Shown: piece after piece, positions 11,427 through 21,811 of the stretch
Position numbering within the stretch: the first letter of the stretch is position 1
How the letters are laid out: each line of letters begins with the position of its first letter
Source of the DNA: Hymenoscyphus infarciens
Lineage: Eukaryota > Ascomycota > Leotiomycetes > Helotiales > Helotiaceae
Assembly (NCBI GenBank): GCA_001414345.1
Contig: LLCB01000210.1
Location: 43,584 to 107,583 of the forward strand
Reading direction: 5' to 3'
DNA: 64,000 bases
Notes under the pieces: generated by a model
Databases searched by the model: none
The model's input: only the letters and a program-made list of their open reading frames with translations
What the model was told of the DNA's origin: nothing
Translations under genes and position numbers: made by a program

Positions 11427-12371
11427 ATGACCAGAAAACGTGGTTGGCGAAAGAATAACTGGGCAAACCGCCCCATCTCCCCAGAACCAGACGAACCCTC
11501 ATCCGAACCATGGAACCAAGACCCAGAACTCTCATACTCAGACCTACCATGTTCCGAACAACCGCGCCTCGGACCTTATCCCATCTACCATTCCCCAAAA
11601 TATCATCACACGAACCACCTTTACTACCGACATCCTCTTACCACAGACCCATCCGACGAACTCGTCCCGGTACTCCGCAATCTCGACCACACATCCTCAG
11701 TTCTCTCTAACCCAAACCGACGATACACGTTCCTTGATGCGTTGAGGAAAGCAACGGGGAGAATCGAGTATTGGTGGCCGGAACTCAGGGATAATGGCAC
11801 GCTAAAAATGGAGTGGAGGTATGAGAGGGAGGTTGTTATCCCGATTCCGGAAAAGGACTTGGGGTATTCGTGGGGGCATGGACGGCCTGAAAGAGTGCTT
11901 GTTTTGGATTTGATGAATCTGGATCTCGAGAGGCTGGGTTTGGATGTTGAAGTGGGTGTGAAGGCGGAGCTTGACCTTGGTGATGGTGGTGAGGAAGGGA
12001 ATATTGCAGGAGCTAAACGGGAAATGGGTGAGGTAGAAGAAGAAGAGATGGATTTTAAATCCGAGGAAGAGGAAGAGGGAAAGGGGTGCGCGCGGATGGC
12101 CGATGTTCCTGTCTATTGCCCTCCACCTCCTCCTCCGACGAGTTCTCTTCCGGGACACTCTGAATATGGGTTCGAGGAGATGATAAGGTGGATTTCGCAG
12201 AAGCAAGGACCTGGGGTGTTGTTTGATGGGGGCCTTGTGTGTGGGGATTGTGATGGCGCTGTTGGTTGTGCACCCTCTCAGCCACTGGAAGCTACTCCTA
12301 GTGAACTGCGGACGACTGATGCTGGGGTTAGGGATGAATGGGATGAGGGGGATGTTGATGGTATTTTGTGA
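11427..12371 (+). CDS. Hypothetical protein, basic N-terminus and acidic C-terminal half, 314 aa
   Basis: The ORF is open from 11313, but the ATG at 11427 (MTRKRGWRKN) is the more likely start because the preceding 38 codons look non-coding. The product has a basic start, a Pro/Tyr/His-rich part, then a better-ordered stretch with RYTFLDALRKATGRIEYWWP and KMEWRYEREVVIPIPEKDL. An acidic run of Glu and Asp follows (around residues 200-225), then a PPPPPP tract and a Cys-containing tail with CGDCDGAVGC. I recognise no family. The gene lies 375 bp downstream of the Zn2Cys6 regulator on the same strand, with a 3' region containing AATAAATAAAT near 12443 that could serve polyadenylation. It could be a lineage-specific protein. 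Confidence 0.55.
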   Translation: MTRKRGWRKNNWANRPISPEPDEPSSEPWNQDPELSYSDLPCSEQPRLGPYPIYHSPKYHHTNHLYYRHPLTTDPSDELVPVLRNLDHTSSVLSNPNRRYTFLDALRKATGRIEYWWPELRDNGTLKMEWRYEREVVIPIPEKDLGYSWGHGRPERVLVLDLMNLDLERLGLDVEVGVKAELDLGDGGEEGNIAGAKREMGEVEEEEMDFKSEEEEEGKGCARMADVPVYCPPPPPPTSSLPGHSEYGFEEMIRWISQKQGPGVLFDGGLVCGDCDGAVGCAPSQPLEATPSELRTTDAGVRDEWDEGDVDGIL

Positions 12372-12915
12372 TAGGCGGAGAAGGAGGGAGGAAAGAAAAG
12401 GGGCTGAGGGTATATGTGAAATAGATACATACATACAATACCAATAAATAAATGATAATACGATATGAATTTTATGATGCTATATATACTTGCTTTCTCT
12501 GTACATTCCTCTCCTTACTTCACCCAGGTACGGACAAAAAACACGTTCTGATGCCTGTCTCGCCTCGGGAAGTTGGATATAAATATTCACCTACCCACTA
12601 CTATTATGAATCTCTTATCTAACAAGAGCACTGCCTTCTCACATGTTATCACCGGGCGTTCTGGCAGCATGTTGAGCACTGCATCCATCGATGATTAAGT
12701 ATCGCTACCTATCTATATCCACCTCCTAGAGTTGTGCGTGCCACCATGTATGTTGATGACACCACTAGTTTCTTTGTCTTCCCTCATCGGTTTGACTCTA
12801 CTCTTTACAGGAGGAAACTTGCTGTGGGCCGCCAGATAGCTGGGTGTCTTTTTGTGTTCGTGGCGGGTTCCTCTTTACCTTGGTTGGGTGCTATTGTCTG
12901 TCGTTTTTGAAAGCG
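12372..12915. other. Intergenic, nothing gene-like
   Basis: This contains the probable 3' UTR of the upstream ORF (AT-rich, ATACATACATACAATACC near 12425) and then T-rich unique DNA. No ORF, tRNA or repeat is evident. Confidence 0.5.
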
Positions 12916-12988
12916 CGGTCGAGGGATTTTGCTACGGTCGAGGGATTTTGCTACGGTCGAGGGATTTTGCTACGGTCGAGGGATTTTG
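12916..12988. repeat. 19-bp minisatellite, about 3.8 copies
   Basis: The unit CGGTCGAGGGATTTTGCTA is repeated perfectly at 12916, 12935 and 12954, with a fourth partial copy from 12973 to 12988. It is not in a supported gene. Confidence 0.95.
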
Positions 12989-13105
12989 AGAGTTCGGATT
13001 CGAGTGCTGGGGATTGAAACGAATGAAGGTGATGGGGTTCTCGAGAAAAGGGTGGAGTGGTACTTTTAGTCCGACGGTCAGGGGAAAGATTGAGTAGATT
13101 GGTTT

Positions 13106-13106
<1 letters not shown>

Positions 13107-13153
<47 letters not shown>
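13107..13153. repeat. Compound (GT)n(GA)n microsatellite
   Basis: A run of about nine GT dinucleotides passes directly into about fourteen GA dinucleotides. Slippage should make it length-polymorphic. Confidence 0.95.
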
Positions 13154-13157
<4 letters not shown>

Positions 13158-13788
13158 TTCATCGTTGGAATCATCTAGTGATTATGTGGCTAGTCATCTT
13201 CGGGGGAGGAGATGTCTTATAAGGTTTTTTTTTCGTGGCAGGGATGGGTGAGGTGATGTGAAGAAAGGTAGTTATGCTGGTGGATGAACTATAAATACGC
13301 AAACCACCCCCTCGCCCAGAACATATTACTACAACAGTCACCAGAAGCTATGAAGTCGCTACCTGTGTCCTGTCTTCATGTTGGCACCACGAAGGATTGG
13401 AACTATTGTGTCTCATTGGCTCTGGATGATTGGAGTGAAGAGATATCACGTTGCAGGTAGCGTCTGCCTTATTTTTGCGAGGTTCGGAGAGACTTATGTC
13501 GTCGAATTCCAGGATGTTGTCGATTTTGTGAGTGTTGTCGATGCTCACGTTTCGTTCAAATTAGTTCGGGCGTTGAGGTTTCTGACTAGAAGGTTGTGGG
13601 GGGTTTAGTTGAATATTACGATTGAGCGGAAGGCAAAAAAGCACCGCAGCGCTCGGTTTGCAACAGCCGGTTGATCCAGGTGAAACTCAGCAGGGTCCTA
13701 AGTTCGGACAATTGACTGGTGTAAAGCGTTCCACATTCGTTGCCGTCTCTGGATGTGTCAACTCCCCCGTCTCTAACGCCTGCCTAGA
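13154..13788 (+). other. Intergenic with a TATA-like box and a 36-codon ORF
   Basis: A TATAAATA box near 13289 is followed 60 bp later by an ATG at about 13350 that opens a 36-codon ORF (start MKSLPVSCLHVG). A small cysteine-containing secreted protein is conceivable but I see no complete signal peptide or splice pattern, so I do not call a gene. The rest is unique DNA up to the hAT-like element's target site. Confidence 0.3.
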
Positions 13789-13796
13789 CGGGTGAG
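13789..13796. repeat. Left 8-bp target site duplication of hAT-like element
   Basis: CGGGTGAG here is identical to the 8 bp at 14484-14491 on the other side of the inverted-repeat element. Confidence 0.9.
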
Positions 13797-14483
13797 TAGG
13801 TCTGCACAACGAATAAAAGCTACGAATATATTCAGAATATTCACGATTTTCCACGGATAAATTACCCTTCGAATTATTCAAGAATAAGGAGAGTTTAGGG
13901 TGTAAATAGCAGTCGTTTATTCATGAATATTCTGTATTCTCCACCCTTTTAGTATAGTTTCCCACTTATCTAAACATGTATGAAAATCCCCTGAAATTAT
14001 CCGCTTTAGTCGCTTTCGTCGTCTCGATTAGGCTACGCCGGGGCGTTTCAGGGCTAAAAAAGTGGATAAATTATTGAAAAGAGTAGAGCCTTTCGACGCT
14101 TTCGACGTCGAAACCTTAGTTTAAAGGTCACGTGTATAATATTTTAGAAAGTGGGGTATTATGTGATAATTTTTCATATAACACCCTATTTTATATAATA
14201 TAAGTAATAAAGAGTAGGGACGATAGTAATCTATTAATAATAATTAAAAGTAAGTGAATTTATAGTTTAGTTGTGTTTAAATATATATATAAAAAGGGAG
14301 TAAAATTCAACTTATAATATACTAAGACCTAGAGGGCGGATATTAAGCTTAATGAATAGAAACTATTCGTAATATATTCATTTAAGCTCTTATCGCTAGA
14401 ATAATCGCTCGAATACTATATATTTATTTAATATTTATGATGAATAATTAATATTTTATTCATCTATTCGTTGTGCAGACCTA
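13797..14483. mobile_element. Non-autonomous hAT-like element (687 bp) with perfect 19-bp TIRs
   Basis: The left end TAGGTCTGCACAACGAATA (13797-13815) is the exact reverse complement of the right end TATTCGTTGTGCAGACCTA (14465-14483). The element is flanked by identical 8-bp duplications CGGGTGAG. An 8-bp duplication with a TAGG-type short TIR is the hallmark of hAT-superfamily DNA transposons. The interior has no transposase ORF. It has GAATATT-rich subterminal sequence on both sides and an AT-rich middle (about 14140-14460) with CA/TG depletion, so it probably was hit by RIP. It is best described as a MITE or deletion derivative that needs a transposase from elsewhere. Confidence 0.88.
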
Positions 14484-14491
14484 CGGGTGAG
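14484..14491. repeat. Right 8-bp target site duplication of hAT-like element
   Basis: CGGGTGAG, identical to 13789-13796. The interrupted host sequence reads on continuously from left flank to right flank. Confidence 0.9.
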
Positions 14492-15955
14492 TCTAAAGGT
14501 AAGAATGACGCGCCATCGAGGAGTTGTCTCCTAACCTCGTACTCATGTGCCGTAACTACCTCGCGATTGTGAGAATTGAGAAGCTGTACCAGGCACTTCT
14601 GTATGCTCTAACACGTGAGTGTGTTATTTAAGAGGTCAAACATATATTTTTCGCATTGTCGAGACTCTCTCTACGAGTCTATCGAGTTGTTTATAAGCAA
14701 CCTTGTTATCGTGTACGGGTTCTCCTGCGGCAGCTGGAGACTATTAGCAGTAAACAAGGGGAAACATTGCTAGAAACTTACTCTTACTATGCGATGGGAA
14801 GCTTGTTGCTCCCGAGAATAGTGCAGAGGTTGCACAGCGTAGACGAGAAGAGACACCGTGAGAAAGAGGAGTTGTAAGCTGGGGTTGGCCTTCTTAGAGA
14901 GTGAATACAGATATTTTATACTGTTTAAACTTCCAGTAGTTTGACTCTGATAAGAGGTAAAGAGGTGAGAGGGAAATATAAGAGGGGTCTGGGTAGCAGT
15001 GGGTTTGAAGGAAAGTGAGTCTGGTTATACTCTAGTATTTATATTCACGGAATTGTCACTTGACTCGCTACAGATCTGAAGTTTTTTTTTTATAGCTAGC
15101 TTTTGATATCGTGGTCTTTTTCTCCTTTTTGAACTCGTCTCGTCGCGATCGCGCCTTTCTCCCGGTATCCCGTCTGCCAAAAGGTACCCCATCGTATCTT
15201 CCTCTTCCTTCCAACCCGCCAACTGGAAAGAAACCCCCACTTAAAGTGCACCTCGTCACATCTTTCCATCCATGGAAATAGAGGTCACACTCGTGGTGGT
15301 CGTCATTCTTCATAGGGAGCCATTTCAAAGGGAACCACCGAGAACCACACACACACCTCACGCCCTCACAATGCACATTCAATTAGATCAGAAAAACTCC
15401 AAGATGCATGTATTTATATTCCATCAAATCCTTAACCAGTATCCACACACATACAAAAAAAAGTCCAAAAATAATTCCTCGCTCGCAAAGTGGGGTATCT
15501 CATCGCTTCGCTGCGCTTCATATCTCATCATCCATAACTCTCCATAATCCAAGCTAGCTAGACCAAGCCAAATCATACCAGACCAACCAAGCCAAGTAAC
15601 TCTCCTCCCAAGTGGCTCTCCCCCCCAAATCCAAATATATATATTAATAAACAAGCAATAACCAGATCGCAGATAGATGATGAAATGCCAAACCCTGTGA
15701 CGCCTTTCCGACCGTTTTATTTTTTTCCCAGGCTCGCGCCTTGAAGATATATGTGACGATGACGGAATAAGAATATAAGTAATGAAGAATCGAACCGTAA
15801 AAGAAATAAACAAAAACAGAAACAGAAAAGGAAGCTCCACGCTATGCACGCTCATAAGCAACTTCAAACCAAAAAAAAAGCAACGCAAAGAACAAAAACA
15901 AACCAAATCAAGGAAGTATTATCTCCCTGCAGACAACCAGGACGAGAGAGGAACG
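14492..15955. other. Intergenic, no supported gene
   Basis: There are 70-160 codon ORFs on both strands, none with a domain or a believable exon pattern. The region 15550-15900 is A-rich on the plus strand and contains the downstream flank of the methyltransferase-like gene whose stop is at 15956. Confidence 0.45.
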
Positions 15956-18900
15956 CTACACACTAGCTGTCCTCCTCCTCCCAACATCCGGCTTCTGCGC
16001 ATAAGCAACAACGAGTTTGAAACTGCTTTTCCACTTCTCGCACTCCTCCACAAGCTGTGCATCCGTAAACACACTTCGTTCACCCACCAAATCGTCCCTT
16101 GGCATCACACCAACCTCATAGCACCTCATCCACCACCATCGTCCAACCTTTGCAACCATCTTCGTGATCCCCTCATCGCCGACTTGAGAATCATCTTTCA
16201 TCATGTCCGCGAGACTTAGTTCTTCTTTCTTGGTCCCAGCGACTTTTGAGGAAGGGATGGCTGAGGCGACGGGAATACCGACGTTGCAGGATTTTACGTC
16301 GCTGAAGCCCCGCTTGCCAATTAGGCGGAGGACGGTGTCGGATGCGGAAGCGAGGGAGATGGAGGGGTTGGCGACTTGCATTTGCACTTTCAAGCCTCGG
16401 ACCGCGCGACGGGAACGATTTCCCATGTTTAGCATGTCAAGATCTAGAATTGCGGTTTCCAAGTATCCACCTGGTTTGAGGACACGCTTGGATTCAGAGA
16501 TGATATTCCGATATGAAGCTTCCGGCATAGCAGTCGGGAATCGCAGAACCACAACATGGAAATTCGAAGATGGGAAAGGGAATTTGTTCATAGGCGAGGT
16601 GTACTGAACCTGTCGATGATTTGGGGGAGTAAGCGGGAGAGAAGATGAGCCGTCGGAAGCCCGTTGGCTGGACGAGACAGGTCGCGTCGGTGAGAGGTTG
16701 TAGAAGGTCGATGTAGGGTATGTTTCAGCAGCGTAAAAGGACCAATCATCTATTCTAGTTAGCTTGTGAACAAATGTAAGATTTTCATGCTGTGTGACGA
16801 ACCATTACCAAGACCATCGATGACAAGGATGGAATGGCGTTTGGATCCCTCCGACTGCATGATTTCTTCTCTGGCAGGGCTGAAGAGTACATGGCCAAAG
16901 GTGAGCCATTTACTAACTGTCATGGACCCAATTCGGAGATTGACCTGGGAAATGGGGGAGTTGTTGTCGTCTGAGATTCGCCGAATGGAGTTTGAGGTAT
17001 TGGCTGACGAGCTTGACTTTCTCGAGCTACTTTGTGAAGCGCGAGATGGTTCTTGGACTTGATCGCCATTGACCGAAACGGAATTGTTGCGATCCCCATA
17101 GCCGGAAATAAAGTCGCCGAAGGACATGGCACTTGTCGGTGTCGGGTTGGTATCAACTGCGGCATTTTGGAGCATTGAGCTGACATCGACGCTATACACA
17201 CTAGATGTTGTGTATTCGGAGCGACGAGATGAGGTAACCTTTGGGGGCTCCTTGATTACTGGGTGAGATGCGAGAGTGGGTGATCCTTTGGCCTTCATCC
17301 TGCTCTTCCTCATTCGGCGGCTCTCGTAGCTCTCGTATTGGAAGGGGACTCCACAGGAGGAAGTTGTGGAGACTGGTCTTCCCTCGTTGTCATTCTCAAT
17401 TAAATCGTCAAACTCATTCCAAACCTCGTCTTCCTCCAAATCAGCTCCAACTTCTGGGATGACTGCCGTAGTACCAGCAAAGCTCATGCCACTTGAACTG
17501 ATCGTAGTGGATTCCGAGTTTTTGCGTTGTGGTGAAAATTTGATAAAATCCAGATCATTAGTCTCTTCGGCTTTGGGATTCGAATCACCAGAGTTCTGGC
17601 GAGAAGTCCCAGATTGTGAAGGAGATCCATTGCTATTAGCAACCGGTCGCATCTCTGAAGTTGATGGAGTTGGGCTTGGGCCAACCGCAACTGATTGTTT
17701 GTCGAGAGCTGCTGGCTTGGATACTGGCTGAGTTGTGCTGAGTCTTGCGAAAGGCCTTGAGAAGGACTTGGGAGAAGTTGCCTGGGGTCTTGCAGAAATC
17801 ACCTTTGGGATCCGTCCAACTTGAGCAAGTCGACTAGGACGTATCAGAGCTGGCGGCGTAACATCTTTACCGGGGTGCATTTCGGGTTGAAGCAACTCTG
17901 GAGTTACTTGTATGGGCTCGGGTGATGAGTATATAGGCGGTGGTAGAATCTCTTCTGTCATCTCGATCTCCCCGGCCTTCTCGGGTGGTATGCTTACTCC
18001 TAGTATCGAGTGAAGATCCTCGATACGTCTCAAGTTGTCTTTGTAATTTCCGAATTGAAGCACATCTAGCTCCTCATTCGAAAGATTGACCACATCAGCA
18101 TCTTTCATAACGTTAGCAGCATCCCTCAAGATATCCTCGAGATCGACAGCATCGATTTCCTGTTGTTCGTCCGAAGAATCAATCATAGCATAATGGGGTA
18201 CCGCAGCGGGCCTTGTCGATGGTCGTTCTACCGCGACTGGCACAACTGGTTCTTCGCCCTTAGATTTGGCGTTGCTTGGTTGGGAGCGATGAAAGAAATT
18301 CCATTTCCTTGGGGATCTCGCTCGCTTTTCCAACTTCTTTGGCTTCTTCATTTCCTTCTTATCTTCCTTGCGGCCTCTGCTGAGTATCTGCCTAGGCTCC
18401 ATGCGTGAATCATCAGACTTTAGACTCGCGTCAAGACTGCTCATTGCTGGTGATACCCCACGAGTAGGAATGTTGATGGGCCGCGGAAGATTTAAAGCGT
18501 TTTCAGAAACGTTAAGCCGAAGAAGGGATCGACGGAAAGCGAGTGATGGTTTGGCAATCCCATCATCACTACTATCTGAAGGTCGACGTCCCTTGGGTAT
18601 CGCAAGTCTTGTGTTTCTCTTTGATGGTTGCTCTTGGGGAAGGGCCGATGGCCAAAGTGTAGTACGAGAAGCTTCTTGTCCCAAGCTGGACTTTGACGAG
18701 CCCCTGGAGTCCAAACTAGGTCGACCGAGTAGGAGACTTGTGTTGCTCTCGGTGCGGCTGAGCTCGGAACTTGCATTTCGGTTCTCTCTAATTTCCCCGC
18801 CACCTGCGATAATGACAGGACTCATTCGCTCCAGAAGGAATGGGTCGGGTGCATGGTTGCTTCCAATACTATCCCGAGAAGAACCGGTTCTGCTCTGGCT

Positions 18901-20655
18901 TCCATCTCTTGCCACCATTCCGGCTCCAGTACTATTGCTTCTTCCTCGGAGTGCATACCTTCCGTAACCTTCATGTCCAGTGCCAGCGGCAGGGCCCTTC
19001 CTCGGCTCCTTATTGCGACTTTCCGAAGTGGTAATCTCAGGGGTTGTCTTTGTTCGTCTGCCAAAGAGGCCAAATCGTGGTTTCGATGTTTGTATACTTG
19101 GACTCGGGGTACGAGTGTTGGTGCCTCTAGTGGAAGGCTGTTCCCGAGGTCTCAAATCTGGGACGATTCCGAGCCCCGTTGGCGCGGGTGTTGCCTCGCG
19201 TGGAGATGTCAACACTGGGCTAGGTGACGGGTTTCTGGATGGCAAGCGAGAACCTTGAGATGGTCGGATTACAGGTTGAAGTTGTAGTGGCGAAGTAACG
19301 TGTCGCTGAAGGGTGCTTTGCCGACGCTCCTGGGGAAATGGAATTCCAGGAAGATTGCTCTGTATCACAGTCATCGACTCCCCAAGCTGTGATTGTAAAT
19401 CTGGGGCACCTTCTCGGCTGGGTCGCACTGGTGGGTTTTGTTTGGAAGGAGATGAAACAGGCGTGCCTCGAGGTCTCGATGAGGGAGAGTCCGCCATGAC
19501 CGGTTGGGCGGCAGGTTGGGATGATTTCGATGGGGTATGTTCTGGACTGGCCTTTTGTGATGACTTCCGAGGTGGTGGACTAGGAGGTAATGGGGATAGC
19601 CGCTTCTTCTTCTTCTTCTTTTCACCCCCCTTGTTATCTCCTTTGACTGTTGAGTTCGACGATGAAGAAGTGACAGACTCGCGTAATGATGGTAGCGTTT
19701 CCACGGCGGCCTCTTCATACTCTTGGGGAAAGCTTCCATCTCTCCGCTTGGTAAGTGGGGGTCGACTGCTTGTAGCTGGACTACCTTGTCGTAATCTGGG
19801 TGGTGCCATCTTCAACGGCGCAACAATACCGGGTGACTGTGATGACATCGATGTCGGTGTGGTATCTCTGCTGTATGCGCCACCGGGTCCTGGAGATTCT
19901 GAAAACCTAGTAGATGGACTGGCACTGTACCCACTACCGCTATAGCCACTGTATCGAGAATTGGTACTGCTGACTCCAGAGTATCCGGGAGTGCCTGACA
20001 AGAGCGGAGTAGGAGGAGGAAGGTCTTGAGTTGCCAGTTTGTGTGGAATTTCACCATTTGACCTGATCTTGGCGAATGTTGCTTGCTCAGGTCTGGGACG
20101 ATACCTATCTAGTTCGGGTATAATACGTGGAGATTCCTTGGCCGCTGGTGTCCTCGTCCGAGTAGATCGGGTAGATATTTCATTGTACCCATCGGCGGAT
20201 CTGCTGGTCTCCAAACTGGGCCGTCGTTGCGAAGAGCCGTACACTTGTTTCCCGGGAGTTGCGGAAGTTGATCTCTCAATAGCTGGTCGCGTTTCATTAC
20301 TCTGTTGGGGTTGAGATATCGAAGATTGCTTCCTCCTCAGTACATTCCGTGATGACTTCCCTTTCAGTTCCGGTACCCGAGTGGATGCGGTTTTGCTTGG
20401 TGGTTTCCCAAAGCCAAAACCAGATGTAGTTCCTTTCTCCTTGACTTCTTGCTTTTGCACCGGCTTTTGGGGCAACGCTGTTGTTCTTGGTTGGGTCTTG
20501 CTGGTGGTGGGTTGCCCTCGTTTAGTCGGCCGATCCAACGACGGTTCTCGTCTTCGTTCAATTGTTGGTGGAGCCATGTATGTTCCCATCCTTCTACTCC
20601 TCAAAGAGTCATCTGGCCTATTTGGCGGGTCAAAATCTGATTTGTATGATGCCAT
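15956..20655 (-). CDS. Long disordered protein with C-terminal class I methyltransferase-like domain, 1,548 aa
   Basis: Exon 1 is 16803-20655 and exon 2 is 15956-16749; the intron 16750-16802 (53 nt) runs from GTTCGT to AATAG and keeps frame (GLGN to DDWSFYAAE). Residues 1 to about 1,260 are Ser/Pro/Arg/Thr-rich and almost certainly disordered, with basic patches such as KKKKKK and many SP/TP sites. From about residue 1,265 the protein becomes globular: HSILVIDGLGN resembles the SAM-binding motif I beta-strand and loop, followed by YPTSTFYNLSPT, then FHVVVLRFPTAMPE and SKRVLKPGGYLE, which match motifs IV-VI of class I SAM-dependent methyltransferases (Methyltransf_11 type). Substrate is unknown. 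Motif I lacks the usual G-x-G-x-G spacing, so activity is uncertain. The intron falls exactly in motif I. Antisense ORFs of 120-210 codons over this gene are shadows. Confidence 0.88.
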
Positions 20656-21763
20656 CGCGTTCTCTCTATCTCATCATTAGTAGAATGGTTGAGTTTCGAT
20701 TCTACTTGTTCTGTTTTCCAAATGCTATAAAATATGATGGCAAAGGGTGTTCGCCATTCCTCGGGTACGCTGTGCGATTCGAATTGCTTAAAGTGGCATC
20801 AAAGATTGCTAACACATTCAGTCAGTTGGCTGAAGGTGTTGGCGTCGCAATGATCACTTACACACAATTAATGTGGAGTAAATCCGGAAACTGGGTGTCC
20901 GCGAGAAGTATAGCTCTAAAAGGAAAAGAAAGTCCCAACAAAATAAAGCTTCAGATATACGTCGTATCGAAAATATGATATGCAGGAACAAATATTAGGC
21001 GTGGTGTTACCCAATATACCCGGGGCTCGATAATTGCAGCTAGTTTGAGGAATAACGCAAATAGGCTGGAATAGATGCACCTCCTGGGTATGTTGATGTG
21101 AAAAATGCAACGCAAACAGGAACAACAATTAATATTTTGACAATAGATAGAAGAGGGCAAAAAAAGCAAGAAGAGGGGGGAAAGCGTGAGGTGTGGGAGG
21201 CGGTAGTTTAAGGGTAGGGTGTGACCGGGATCGGCCTAGAGGAGGGGGATCCCGTCGTTGGTCGATGTGTGGAGTAGCCGTTGGGAGCGTGCTCACAACG
21301 CGGAGACGAGATTTTTAGCCCAAATGCGAGCCGCTGAGAAAAGTCTTAGCGGTTGTGTAAAGTGTAGCGTGTGGTGTAAGCGGTGACAGTGGAGTACAGG
21401 CTTGTACCACAAAGTTGGGCAAGAGGGTGTAGGTGATTGTGTGGTGACTCGGTGCTGACGGCCAAGGGGGGGGGAGGGGGGTATAGGTATATGAGGCAAG
21501 TTGTCTAGCAGAACGGTAGATTGCAATGATGAATGAAGAAATTGAGGCGTCGTGGGGATACAACCAGACTCAAGTACCGTAACTAAGCAGGCGGTGGAAG
21601 TGCTCCTTACAGGTTCTTACAGGCCCACGGGCTTGTATTGCTTGTGGCGTTGAGCCCCGTTTGTTGGCTTTTTCATCGCGATGTCCGCCACAACGTGCAT
21701 CACTGGTGCTCTCCAGGTGCTCCCCGCCCAGGGCCATGTCACCCAGTTGAGTGGCCACCATTT
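20656..21763. other. Intergenic, upstream of the methyltransferase-like gene
   Basis: It holds the probable promoter and 5' UTR of the minus-strand gene starting at 20655. A G-run (about 21468-21481) is present. No gene is supported; ORFs here are short and overlap on both strands. Confidence 0.4.
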
Positions 21764-21811
21764 GTCGAGATACGCTCACTGGATGTCGAGATACGCTCAC
21801 TGGATGTCGAG
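21764..21811. repeat. 21-bp tandem repeat, two full copies plus partial
   Basis: A 21-bp unit beginning GTCGAGATACGCTCACTGG occurs at 21764-21784 and 21785-21805, followed by GTCGAG of a third partial copy. Confidence 0.9.

Noticed and set aside
13640..13790. Possible 5S rRNA or tRNA-like sequence upstream of the MITE
   Set aside because: No internal A or B box spacing and no foldable cloverleaf or 5S core was found.
19313..19945. 210-codon plus-strand ORF with Gly/Ser/Phe-rich product
   Set aside because: It lies antisense inside the 1,284-codon exon of the methyltransferase-like gene and shows only shadow composition.
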